Shown: one piece after another, positions 1 to 7,741 of the stretch | Layout of the letters: every line of letters begins with the position of its first letter | How positions within the stretch are numbered: position 1 is the first letter of the stretch | Assembly (NCBI GenBank): GCA_965279355.1 | Contig: OZ257155.1 | Span: forward strand, 2,170,001 to 2,234,000 | DNA: 64,000 nt | Direction: 5' to 3' | DNA from: G965279355 sp965279355 | GTDB taxonomy: Bacteria > Pseudomonadota > Alphaproteobacteria > CACIAM-22H2 | Notes under the pieces: generated by a model | What the model was told of the DNA's origin: nothing | The model's input: the letters and a program-made list of their open reading frames with translations, nothing else | Database searches by the model: none | Made by a program: the position numbers and the translations under genes

Positions 1-2
1 TG

Positions 3-62
3 CTGCTGGTGATCCTGCCGACCTTCCGAAAAACGCGAGAGGAAGCGTTCAAGGAAGTCTGA
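3..62 (+). CDS. C-terminal end of an unidentified protein (partial)
   Basis: Only the last 19 residues are present, ending with TGA at 60-62. The tail starts hydrophobic (LLVILPTF) and finishes charged (RKTREEAFKEV), as at the cytoplasmic end of a membrane protein. The gene begins left of the window and converges on the hydrolase gene ending at 67. The family cannot be identified from this fragment. Confidence 0.45.
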   Translation: MLVILPTFRKTREEAFKEV

Positions 63-66
63 CGCG

Positions 67-951
67 CTATCCGTTCAGGAAGTTACGGATCGCATCGATC
101 TGGTCGGCCGCCATCAGGGCGGGCGCGTGACCGATGCCGGCAAGTTCGCGCAGCGTAACCTGACGCTGTTTCGCCGCGAGGCCGCGTGTGGTCATCTCCA
201 CGGCCGTCTCGCGCAGCAGGATGTCGGATTCGGCGCCGCGCAGGATCAGGGTCGGACAGGCGATCGCATCCCAGAGCGGCCACAGGACGGCATCCGCCGG
301 CTCCACCGCTTTGATCGGCACGGCGATGGCCGGGTCGTAGTGCAGGCGCAGCGTCCCATTCTCCGCCGGCGCCGAACTGAACGTCGCCAGATGACGCCAT
401 TCGGCATCGGTGAGCGGGCCGAAGGGCGCATGCACCCGGCGCAGATGCGCTTCAAGCTCGGCCAGGTTGGCAAACCGGTCGTCGCGACCGACATAGGCGG
501 CGATGCGGGCGATCGCATCCTTCGGCACCAGCGCACCGACATCGTTGAGGACGAGCCGCCGGATCGGCGTGGCGGGTTGCGCGGCCAGCGCCATGCCGAT
601 GATTCCGCCCATCGACGTCCCGATCCACGACACCGCATCGCTATCGAGCCGGCCCAGCAGGGCGGCGATGACCGCGGCATAAACGGGATAGGAATAGTCC
701 TCGGCGCGCCGCAGCCACTCGCTGCGGCCGCGTCCGGGCACATCGACGGCTAGCACGCGCCAGCCATCGCCGGCCAGCGCCCGCGCCAGCATGTCGAAAT
801 CCCGGCTGTTGCGGGTCAGGCCGTGCACGCAGACGGCGACGCGCGAACTGATTGCCGGCCCCCACTCCGTCCAGGCAAGCCGGACGAAGCCCGATGGCGA
901 GAGAACCGGCATTGCTGCGAAGCGCGGGGCAAAGGAAGCGTTGGACGCCAT
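67..951 (-). CDS. alpha/beta-fold hydrolase
   Basis: 294-residue single-domain hydrolase. The oxyanion-hole loop VHGLTRN is near residues 42-48 and the nucleophile elbow GTSMGG places Ser113. A late GIGHAP supplies the catalytic His, and an Asp after the central sheet (LNDVG region) is the likely acid. I place the start at the ATG at 951; an ATG at 969 adds six residues. A much longer frame continues upstream but runs antisense through the adjacent dehydrogenase, so it is not coding. The gene is divergent from the dehydrogenase at 1000, leaving about 48 bp for both promoters. The substrate cannot be told from sequence; small esters or ring-cleavage products are typical for this family. Confidence 0.82.
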   Translation of the reverse strand: MASNASFAPRFAAMPVLSPSGFVRLAWTEWGPAISSRVAVCVHGLTRNSRDFDMLARALAGDGWRVLAVDVPGRGRSEWLRRAEDYSYPVYAAVIAALLGRLDSDAVSWIGTSMGGIIGMALAAQPATPIRRLVLNDVGALVPKDAIARIAAYVGRDDRFANLAELEAHLRRVHAPFGPLTDAEWRHLATFSSAPAENGTLRLHYDPAIAVPIKAVEPADAVLWPLWDAIACPTLILRGAESDILLRETAVEMTTRGLAAKQRQVTLRELAGIGHAPALMAADQIDAIRNFLNG

Positions 952-999
952 GACGTCCTGTCTTACCATGCAACGCAATCGGTAGGGAGAAACGCCTTC

Positions 1000-2124
1000 A
1001 TGAAAATCCGCGCAGCCATCCTCCGGGACATGGGCGCCAGCCTGCCCTACGCTGACTCGAAGCCGCTCAGCATCGAAACCGTCGAGCTGGACCCGCCCGG
1101 TCCCGGCGAAGTGCTGGTCAAGGTCGGCGCCGCCAGCCTCTGCCACTCCGACCTGTCTGTGATCAACGGCAGCCGCCCCTGGCCGATGCCGATCGTGCTC
1201 GGCCATGAAGCCGCCGGCATCGTCGAAGCGACCGGTCCCGATATCAGCGATCTCAAGAAGGGCGACCATGTCGTCATGGTGTTCGTCGCCAGCTGCGGAC
1301 ACTGTCCGCCCTGCGCGGAAGGACGCCCGGCCCTCTGCCTCAACGGCGTTGCCGCCAATCGCGCCGGACGCCTGATGAGCGGCGGCCCCCGCCTGCACCA
1401 GAACGGCAAGGACGTTCATCATCATATGGGCGTGTCGGCGTTCGCCGAATACGTGGTGACGTCGCGATACTCCCTGACGAAGATCGACAGTGAACTGCCG
1501 CTCGACGAAGCGGCCCTGTTCGGCTGCGCGGTGCTGACCGGCGTGGGGTCGGTGGTCAACGTCGCGCATGTGCCGCCCGGCGCCAGTGTCGGCGTGTTCG
1601 GACTGGGCGGCGTCGGCCTCGCGACTTTGCTCGGCGCCGTTCTCGCCGGCGCCGGCCGGATCGTTGCCGTCGATCTCGCCGACGACAAGCTGGCGATTGC
1701 CCGCCAGCTTGGCGCCACCGACACCGTGAACGCCGGCGCGGCCAATGCCGCCGAGGATATCCGGGCCCTGACCAATGGCGGTCTCGACTACGCGTTCGAA
1801 ATGGCTGGCGTGGTGAAGGCCCTGGAGCTTGCCTATGCGACCACCCGTCGTGGCGGCACTACAGTCACCGCCGGGCTGCCGCCGATGTCCGCGCCGCTCG
1901 GCATTCCGGCCGTCAGTCTGGTCGCCGAAGAGCGGACGCTGAAGGGCAGCTACATGGGAAGCTGCGTGCCGTCCCGCGACATCCCGCGCTATATCGATCT
2001 CTATCGTCGCGGCAAGCTGCCGGTAAACAAGCTGCTGAGCGGCCGGCTGAAATTCGAGGATATCAACGCCGCCTTCGACCGTCTGGCGCGCGGCGAAGCC
2101 GTGCGTCAGGTGATCGTATTCTAG
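1000..2124 (+). CDS. zinc-dependent alcohol dehydrogenase (MDR superfamily)
   Basis: 374-residue medium-chain dehydrogenase, probably oxidising an alcohol or aldehyde adduct with NAD(P). Catalytic zinc ligands are visible as Cys48 (LCHSD) and His69-Glu70 (LGHEAAG). The structural-zinc loop has four cysteines at about 99, 102, 105 and 113. A Rossmann GLGGVGLAT motif lies near residue 200. The architecture resembles class III/Zn-ADH relatives, but no glutathione-specific feature can be read. The ATG follows a GTAGGGAGA ribosome-binding site. Its TAG stop lies in a CTAG palindrome shared with the TAG of the convergent thioesterase, so the two genes overlap tail to tail by four bases. Confidence 0.88.
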   Translation: MKIRAAILRDMGASLPYADSKPLSIETVELDPPGPGEVLVKVGAASLCHSDLSVINGSRPWPMPIVLGHEAAGIVEATGPDISDLKKGDHVVMVFVASCGHCPPCAEGRPALCLNGVAANRAGRLMSGGPRLHQNGKDVHHHMGVSAFAEYVVTSRYSLTKIDSELPLDEAALFGCAVLTGVGSVVNVAHVPPGASVGVFGLGGVGLATLLGAVLAGAGRIVAVDLADDKLAIARQLGATDTVNAGAANAAEDIRALTNGGLDYAFEMAGVVKALELAYATTRRGGTTVTAGLPPMSAPLGIPAVSLVAEERTLKGSYMGSCVPSRDIPRYIDLYRRGKLPVNKLLSGRLKFEDINAAFDRLARGEAVRQVIVF

Positions 2125-2555
2125 ACCGCGAGCTTTTCGAGCGCCGCGCGAATTTCAGGGGGAATCGCCACCGGCTTGTTCGACGCGCGATCGACAAAGA
2201 CGTGCACGAAATGCCCCTCGGCGCGCGCCGTGTCTTCGGCACCGAACAATCCTATTTCGTAGCGCACGGAGGTTCGGCCGAGGTGGCCGACGCGCAGCAT
2301 TGCTTCCACGGTCTCGGGAAACACGAACGGACGATGGAAGCGGCACAGCGTCTCGACGGCAATGCCGATCACCGTGCCGCCATGGATGTCGAGACCGCCC
2401 GCGTCGATCAGATAGCGGTTAATCACGGTGTCGAAATACGAATAGTAGACGACGTTGTTGACGTGCCCGTAGATGTCGTTGTCCATCCAGCGTGTCGGGA
2501 CAGACAAAGTATGGCGATAATCGCCGCGCGCGCCGATTGTCTTCTCGCCGCTCAT
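2121..2555 (-). CDS. acyl-CoA thioesterase, 4HBT/YbgC type
   Basis: 144-residue single hotdog-fold protein. The N-terminal WMDNDIYGHVNNVVYYSYFD block matches the 4-hydroxybenzoyl-CoA thioesterase signature, with the Asp before YGHVNN as the usual catalytic acid. It would hydrolyse acyl- or aroyl-CoA in the cytoplasm. The ATG at 2555 overlaps the TGA of the upstream efflux gene (ATGA), implying translational coupling and one minus-strand mRNA. Length is normal for the family. Substrate range cannot be inferred. Confidence 0.85.
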   Translation of the reverse strand: MSGEKTIGARGDYRHTLSVPTRWMDNDIYGHVNNVVYYSYFDTVINRYLIDAGGLDIHGGTVIGIAVETLCRFHRPFVFPETVEAMLRVGHLGRTSVRYEIGLFGAEDTARAEGHFVHVFVDRASNKPVAIPPEIRAALEKLAV

Positions 2556-3970
2556 GGTTTCTCCGCGTTGCGGCCGGGAATCCGGCCGCTGACCTCGTCG
2601 CCGGCATCGGCGGGAAGCGGGAAATAAAGAAAGATACTGACCAGAGCGAGCAGGCCGACGCACAGAAACGCCGGCGCAAAGTCGGAAGCGACGAGCGTCT
2701 CACCGCCGCGTGCCTCCATTGTCAGATGCAGCAGCAGTGCCGCAAGCCCGACACCCAGGCTGGTCGAGAACTGGCGGTCGACGCTCATGATGGTTGTCGC
2801 CCGGCTCATTTGCGGCTGCGTGATCTCGGCATAGGCAATCGTGTTCAGGCTGGTGAACTCGAGTGACCGGAAGAAGCCGCCGGCCAGCAGCACGATGAGG
2901 ATAATCCAGTGCGATGTCGACGGCGTGAACAGCGCATAGCTGGCGATGAAGGCCGCGCTGATCACCCCGTTCGCGATCAGGACGTTGCGAAATCCGAAGC
3001 GCCGCAGGATCGGGGTCGCGGTGAACTTCATGGTGAGCGCGCCTGCGGCACTCATGAATGTCAGAAGACCGGAGTGGAACGCGCTAAGGCCGAAACCGAG
3101 TTGGAACATCAACGGCAGCAAAAACGGCGTGGCACCGGATGCGGACCGGAACATGATCCCGCCAAACAGCGCCGCGCGAAACGTCGGCAGCCTGACCAGG
3201 GTGTAGTCGATGATCCTGTGGGGCGTGCGGCGGGCGTGCAGCGCGTAGACAATCAGCCCGACCACACCGGCGGACAGCAGCGCCGTCACGATCGGCATCG
3301 GCAGCATGCCACGGCCCGCCGTGACGAAGCCGAACATCAGGCCCACCAGCGTGATCGCAACCAGGACGAATCCCGTCAGGTCGAACGGCGGGACATTCTC
3401 CTCCCGGTGGTTGTCGATGTAACGCGATGCCAGCACCAGCCCGAGCAGTGCCACCGGCACGTTGATGAAAAAGATCCAGCGCCAGGAGCTGAATGTCACG
3501 ATGAAGCCGCCGACGACCGGGCCGATCACGGGACCGATCAGCGCCGGGACCGTCAGATAGGCCATCGCGCTGACCAGTTCCGACTTCGGCACCGCGCGCA
3601 GGATCGCCAGCCGCCCGACCGGCACCATCATGGCCCCGCCCAGTCCCTGAAAGATCCGCGCGGCCACCAGCTGCGGCAGGCTTTGCGCCGATCCGCAGGC
3701 GATCGAGCCCAGGCAGAACACGACAATCGCCGCGGTGAAGATGGTGCGGGCACCGTAGCGGTCGGCCATCCAGCCGCTGAGCGGAATGAACACCGCCAGA
3801 CTCAGCAGATAAGAGGTGATCGCCAGGTTGAGCTGCAGCGGATTGTCGCCGAACGACTGGGCAATCGCCGGCAGCGCCGTCGCCAGAATCGTGGAGTCCA
3901 GGCTCTCCATGAACAGCGCGCAGGCCACAATCAGCGGGACAATCGCGTGCCGGGGAATTGTTAAACGCAT
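2552..3970 (-). CDS. MFS multidrug/efflux transporter (DHA2, EmrB/QacA-like)
   Basis: 472-residue polytopic inner-membrane protein. It opens with a first helix carrying the DHA2-type motif MESLDSTILATALPAIA, followed by motif A-like GWMADRYGARTIF and motif C-like PVIGPVVGGF. Hydrophobic segments are consistent with about 14 helices. It would export a hydrophobic or acidic compound by proton antiport. No adjacent HlyD/EmrA adaptor is present, so it acts alone or with a distant partner. It is co-transcribed with the thioesterase through an ATGA overlap. Its upstream region, shared with the pentapeptide-repeat gene, contains an imperfect dyad. Confidence 0.88.
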   Translation of the reverse strand: MRLTIPRHAIVPLIVACALFMESLDSTILATALPAIAQSFGDNPLQLNLAITSYLLSLAVFIPLSGWMADRYGARTIFTAAIVVFCLGSIACGSAQSLPQLVAARIFQGLGGAMMVPVGRLAILRAVPKSELVSAMAYLTVPALIGPVIGPVVGGFIVTFSSWRWIFFINVPVALLGLVLASRYIDNHREENVPPFDLTGFVLVAITLVGLMFGFVTAGRGMLPMPIVTALLSAGVVGLIVYALHARRTPHRIIDYTLVRLPTFRAALFGGIMFRSASGATPFLLPLMFQLGFGLSAFHSGLLTFMSAAGALTMKFTATPILRRFGFRNVLIANGVISAAFIASYALFTPSTSHWIILIVLLAGGFFRSLEFTSLNTIAYAEITQPQMSRATTIMSVDRQFSTSLGVGLAALLLHLTMEARGGETLVASDFAPAFLCVGLLALVSIFLYFPLPADAGDEVSGRIPGRNAEKP

Positions 3971-4047
3971 GTAATTGGCTGTGGATTTGTCCGAATATGC
4001 TTAATTTTTGCGGCTTTTGACAGGTATTTGGATGCCGCCGTGCGGAC

Positions 4048-4076
4048 ATGGTAGAAATGCCTCAAATTCTTACCAT
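4048..4076. promoter_or_regulatory. inverted repeat between MFS and pentapeptide genes
   Basis: ATGGTAGAA at 4048-4056 and TTCTTACCAT at 4067-4076 form an imperfect dyad with one unpaired base and a 10-base spacer. It lies between the divergent efflux pump (start 3970) and the pentapeptide gene (start 4116), where an operator would be expected. A function is inferred only from position and symmetry. No regulator gene is adjacent. Confidence 0.3.
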
Positions 4077-4115
4077 TCAGACGCTCCCCCTGCGTAGCTT
4101 GTCGTGGCGATTGTG

Positions 4116-5303
4116 ATGTCCTCTTCCGAGACAGAAGCGCCGCTCGCCGATCCGATCGCCATCCTGGACGCCAACCCGGATGGCCGCCCCGTCGACCTGT
4201 CGCGGCGCAGCCTGCGCAAACTCGATCTTTCGAACCGCAAACTGGGCCGCGCCAAGCTGGTCGGCTCCGACCTGTCGGAATCGAGCCTGTCCAAATCCGA
4301 TCTGGTCGATGCCGATCTCTTCGGCGCCAATCTGAACGCCGCCGATCTACGTCATGCCGATCTGACGCGCGCGACCCTGCGCGGGGTATCGCTGCATGGC
4401 GCCAATCTGAGCTACGCGATCCTTACCGATGCCGATTTTCGCGGCGGCGTGATGCTGGACGCGAGCGGCACGTCATCGCTCGGCCGGCGGGTGAGCGATA
4501 TCTCGGACTGCATCGCCGACTACGCAACGGCCTCGCGCGCGCGCATGGCCGGTGTCGATCTGCGCGGCGCCAGCTTCGTCGGCGCCAATCTCGAAGGTGC
4601 GAACCTGTTCGGCGCCGACCTGTCGCAGGTCAACATGTCGCACGCGAATCTCAAGGGCGCGGATCTGTCGGAAGCGCGGCTCGGCCAGACGCAGTTTGCC
4701 GGCGCCAACCTCGCCGGTGCGCGCCTGCGCAACGCCATCAGCGAGGGGACCGGTTTCCAGGGCGCGCTCATGGACGGCACCGTGCTGGACGGCGTCAATA
4801 CCGACAATTGCGATTTCACGGCAAAGATTCCGGTTAAGCCGCTTTCGAAATTCGAGCGCGGCGTCGTTATGACAATCGAACAGCACGAAAAATGGATCGC
4901 CTCGGGCGGCCGCGAGGGACAACGCGGCGTCCTCGAAGGCGTGAACCTAAGCTATATTGACCTCGGCGGTCGCGATCTGAGCGGCATCAAGCTTCTTCGC
5001 TGCAAAATGATCGGCGCGAAGCTGGCGCGTGCCATGCTGGTTCTGGCCGATCTCACGGGCAGCGACCTGCTGGCCGCCGATTTCGATCATGCGGCGCTGA
5101 TCGGCGCCGTGCTCGACGACGTCAATCTGGCGCACGGCAAGCTCAGCGGCGCCATGGTCGGCCCCATCGAGATCAGGGATTCACAGGGGCGGCCGACCGG
5201 CCGCCAGCAGGTCACCAGCTTCGTCCGCGCGAAACTGCAGGGGGCGGAACTGAGCGGCGTGAACACCGCCACCTGCCGAATGGACGGCGCGCTGCTGAAT
5301 TGA
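4116..5303 (+). CDS. pentapeptide-repeat protein
   Basis: About 395 residues made largely of A(D/N)LXX repeats, e.g. ADLFGANLNAADLRHADLTR and ANLEGANLFGADLSQ. They fall in blocks at roughly residues 30-115, 140-230 and 265-345, with a non-repeat linker (KFERGVVMTIEQHEKWI) between blocks two and three. Such repeats fold as a right-handed quadrilateral beta-helix; some family members shield DNA gyrase, most are of unknown role. No signal peptide or membrane segment is visible. The ATG at 4116 is preferred to GTG codons at 4104 and 4113, though the ribosome-binding site is weak. Divergent from the MFS operon. Confidence 0.85.
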   Translation: MSSSETEAPLADPIAILDANPDGRPVDLSRRSLRKLDLSNRKLGRAKLVGSDLSESSLSKSDLVDADLFGANLNAADLRHADLTRATLRGVSLHGANLSYAILTDADFRGGVMLDASGTSSLGRRVSDISDCIADYATASRARMAGVDLRGASFVGANLEGANLFGADLSQVNMSHANLKGADLSEARLGQTQFAGANLAGARLRNAISEGTGFQGALMDGTVLDGVNTDNCDFTAKIPVKPLSKFERGVVMTIEQHEKWIASGGREGQRGVLEGVNLSYIDLGGRDLSGIKLLRCKMIGAKLARAMLVLADLTGSDLLAADFDHAALIGAVLDDVNLAHGKLSGAMVGPIEIRDSQGRPTGRQQVTSFVRAKLQGAELSGVNTATCRMDGALLN

Positions 5304-5328
5304 CGGTTCCCAATAGAACAAAAAGTCC

Positions 5329-5410
5329 GTCACCCCGGCCAAGCGAAGCGCGAGCCGGGGTCCATGGTTCAATCGGCACAATGGACCCCGGATCATGTCC
5401 GGGGTGACAG
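5329..5410. repeat. palindromic intergenic repeat (GTCACCCCGG type)
   Basis: GTCACCCCGG...CCGGGGTCCAT at the left and ATGGACCCCGG...CCGGGGTGACAG at the right form nested inverted arms. It sits between the convergent pentapeptide and cyclase genes. The same class recurs at 42192-42282 and 43551-43639. It could form a long hairpin in RNA from either strand. Confidence 0.8.
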
Positions 5411-5436
5411 ATAAAGAATACGTCTTGGCCGAAAAA

Positions 5437-6561
5437 CTACTCTTCCTTCGGACGCCCCAACAGATCGGCGTGCTGCAGGCCGCAATAGAACGCCTCGCCC
5501 GCGTCGAGAAAGACATTGATCTTCCCGTTGTAGCCGAAATGCTCAAGTCCATGCTTGTCGGTGATGCGCAGCTTCTGCGGCCGATAGCTGCCGTCGGCCT
5601 GTCGCGGGCCCGTGAGATACACCGAAAATTTGTTGAGGCGGCTTCCCATGACGCGCACATCGTCCAGGGCTGCAAGGCGATCCGACACGCGCCGGACGAA
5701 CGCGTCGGTGGACAGCATCTCGCCTGTCGCATCGTCGGGGCGGTGAAACTCGCCGATGATGATCTGATCCGCGCGCGTCATCCCGATCAGACGCGCCACG
5801 GAAATGGTGACATCACCGACGATGTATTCGTCGGAACGCTTCAGATCGCGCCGGGGCTGATGATAGGCGTAATGGCTGCCGATGCTGACCGCGGTGCGGA
5901 TCGCGGGAACCGCGGCGGGGACCGTCACCCGCCGCCGCAGGCTGGAATAATACGTCATGAACATGGCCAGCATGACGAAGAGGTTGAGATCGGCTTCGGT
6001 GCCTTTCTCGCTGTTCCAGGCATAGAACCCGTCGCCGGTCGTTGACCGGGAAATGTCCATGCCGATCCCTTTTTCGCGCGCGGCCTCCACCGCGATGTTC
6101 AGCGCGAAATCCAGCGTTGCCAGCTGGCTTGCCTGTTCTTCCGGCGAGAACTTCGAGAAGCTGACAATGTCGATCAGGATGACCGCCCGGTGGTCGGCCT
6201 TCGTGACCGCAAAATTGGCAAAGACCTCCTCCACCGCTTCCGCCGAGAGCGCGTCGTCGCCGCCGCCGACCGGCAGGGCCAGCCGGAGTTCGATCGGCTG
6301 AATGCCCAGGGCGTCGGCCACTTCCGTAAAGGTCTGGCGGCCCATCAGGCGGTCGCCGGCAAAAACGCGCCGCGGCAGAGCCCGCGTGCTGAACAGCCGG
6401 ATTTTCGGGACGGTCAGGACCTCAATACTGTCGCGTCGCGGAATCCAGGCGACCAGCGCGTTGCCGCCGTATTGCCAGAGATCCTGCAATGCATAATGGA
6501 GCGACTGAAGTGCTTCCGCCCGGGGACCGCCGGCCGACACCGTCGCAACAAGATCGTTCAT
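5437..6561 (-). CDS. class III nucleotide cyclase-like protein
   Basis: 374 residues. A C-terminal cyclase homology domain contains ILIDIVSFSKFS (first metal-binding Asp) and TTGDGFYAW (second metal Asp), then RTAVSIGSHY and VGDVTISVARLIG, which match the adenylate/guanylate cyclase core. The N-terminal ~125 residues are unassigned and could be a sensor. No membrane helices are seen, so it is probably cytosolic. Both metal Asp residues are retained, so it may be active, but nucleotide specificity cannot be read. A hairpin overlaps its leader and ribosome-binding site. Monocistronic and convergent with the pentapeptide gene. Confidence 0.75.
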   Translation of the reverse strand: MNDLVATVSAGGPRAEALQSLHYALQDLWQYGGNALVAWIPRRDSIEVLTVPKIRLFSTRALPRRVFAGDRLMGRQTFTEVADALGIQPIELRLALPVGGGDDALSAEAVEEVFANFAVTKADHRAVILIDIVSFSKFSPEEQASQLATLDFALNIAVEAAREKGIGMDISRSTTGDGFYAWNSEKGTEADLNLFVMLAMFMTYYSSLRRRVTVPAAVPAIRTAVSIGSHYAYHQPRRDLKRSDEYIVGDVTISVARLIGMTRADQIIIGEFHRPDDATGEMLSTDAFVRRVSDRLAALDDVRVMGSRLNKFSVYLTGPRQADGSYRPQKLRITDKHGLEHFGYNGKINVFLDAGEAFYCGLQHADLLGRPKEE

Positions 6562-6569
6562 TTTTTTCG

Positions 6570-6596
6570 GGTCCTACCTCGAAAGAGGCTCGGACC
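6570..6596 (-). promoter_or_regulatory. 5' leader hairpin overlapping the cyclase ribosome-binding site
   Basis: GGTCC (6570-6574) pairs with GGACC (6592-6596), and nested CTC (6578-6580) pairs with GAG (6585-6587). On the gene strand the AGGA of the likely Shine-Dalgarno lies in the outer stem, about a dozen bases before the ATG at 6561. The fold could limit translation. It is not followed by a T-tract, so it is not an intrinsic terminator in either direction. Confidence 0.35.
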
Positions 6597-6639
6597 ATCT
6601 TATCCTTCCGCCCAACCCGCGCAATCGCCAGATCGTTAA

Positions 6640-7737
6640 TCAGGCCGGTTTGCGGAACACGGTGCAGCGGGTCGGATCGAGACGCAGCCAGACGGGAACG
6701 CCTTCGGCCAGGGTTTCCGAGGGATGGACCACCGCGCGCAGGCGCGCGCCGCCGATATCCACGCCGCACTCCACTTGTCCGCCCTGGAAATGCACATATT
6801 CCACGCGGCCCGGAATCACGTTGGGGTCCTTGGGCAGCGGCGTAATCGACAGGCGAACATCCTCCGGTCGGAACATGACCTCCACCTTCTCGCCGGGTGT
6901 CCCGCCGGCGCCGAGCGTCAGGCGGAATGCGTCGTTGCCGTCGAATGCGATCCGGTTGCCGGTCGGCGTCGCCTCGACCCGGCCCTGCAGCAGATTGGCG
7001 GCGCCGAGAAAGGTCGCAATGAACGCCGCGCGCGGCTTGGCATAGATCTCGCGCGGCACGCCTTCCTGCACGATCTTGCCGCCATCCATGACGGCGACCC
7101 GGTCGGCCAGAACGAATGCCTCTGCCTGGTCGTGGGTGACGTAGAGGGCAGTGATTCCGACCCGGCCAATCATCTCCGACAGTTCGTTGCGCATCTCGTC
7201 GCGCAGCCTTGCATCGAGATTGGACAGCGGCTCGTCGAGCAGCAGCAATGCCGGATTGCGCACGATGGCCCGCGCCAACGCCACGCGCTGCTGCTGGCCG
7301 CCGGACAGCTGGGTGGACGGGCGCTGCGCCATCGAATCCATGCCGACCAGCTTCAGGACATCCATGACGCGGGTCTGGATATCGCCGGCCGGCACCCGCG
7401 GACGCTCGACGCGCAAGGGATAGGCGACATTCTCGAACACATTGAGATGCGGCCAGATCGCGTAGGACTGAAAGACCATGCCGATCGGGCGTTCATGCAC
7501 CGGCACATAGATTCCGTTCGCCGGATCCGATACGACCTTCCCACCGATTTCGATCACACCGGCATCGGCATGCTCCAGGCCGGCGACGCAACGCAGCGTG
7601 GTGGTCTTGCCGCAACCGCTGGGTCCCAGCAACGCGTAGCAGTTCCGATCCGGTACCGTGAAGCTGACGTCATCGATGACCTTCAGCGGGCCAGTCGCCG
7701 TGGTAAACGACTTGACGAGATTCTTGACGATCAGCAT
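6640..7737 (-). CDS. ABC transporter ATP-binding protein (FbpC/PotA type)
   Basis: 365-residue ATPase: Walker A GPSGCGKTT at about 38-46, Q-loop FQSYAIWP, signature LSGGQQQR at 144-151, Walker B LLLLDEP at 164-170, and a C-terminal TOBE-like region (about 270-365). It energises the two-domain permease encoded 4 bp upstream on the same strand. The operon also holds two binding proteins and a Rieske oxygenase. The oxygenase suggests an aromatic or other organic acid cargo rather than iron; that is inference. It is the last gene of the minus-strand operon that begins near 12.9 kb. Confidence 0.9.
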   Translation of the reverse strand: MLIVKNLVKSFTTATGPLKVIDDVSFTVPDRNCYALLGPSGCGKTTTLRCVAGLEHADAGVIEIGGKVVSDPANGIYVPVHERPIGMVFQSYAIWPHLNVFENVAYPLRVERPRVPAGDIQTRVMDVLKLVGMDSMAQRPSTQLSGGQQQRVALARAIVRNPALLLLDEPLSNLDARLRDEMRNELSEMIGRVGITALYVTHDQAEAFVLADRVAVMDGGKIVQEGVPREIYAKPRAAFIATFLGAANLLQGRVEATPTGNRIAFDGNDAFRLTLGAGGTPGEKVEVMFRPEDVRLSITPLPKDPNVIPGRVEYVHFQGGQVECGVDIGGARLRAVVHPSETLAEGVPVWLRLDPTRCTVFRKPA

Positions 7738-7741
7738 CGAC

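Noticed and set aside
67..1569. 500-residue minus-strand frame extending the hydrolase upstream
   Set aside because: The extra N-terminal residues are antisense to the well-supported alcohol dehydrogenase and look like no domain; the hydrolase fold begins near 951.
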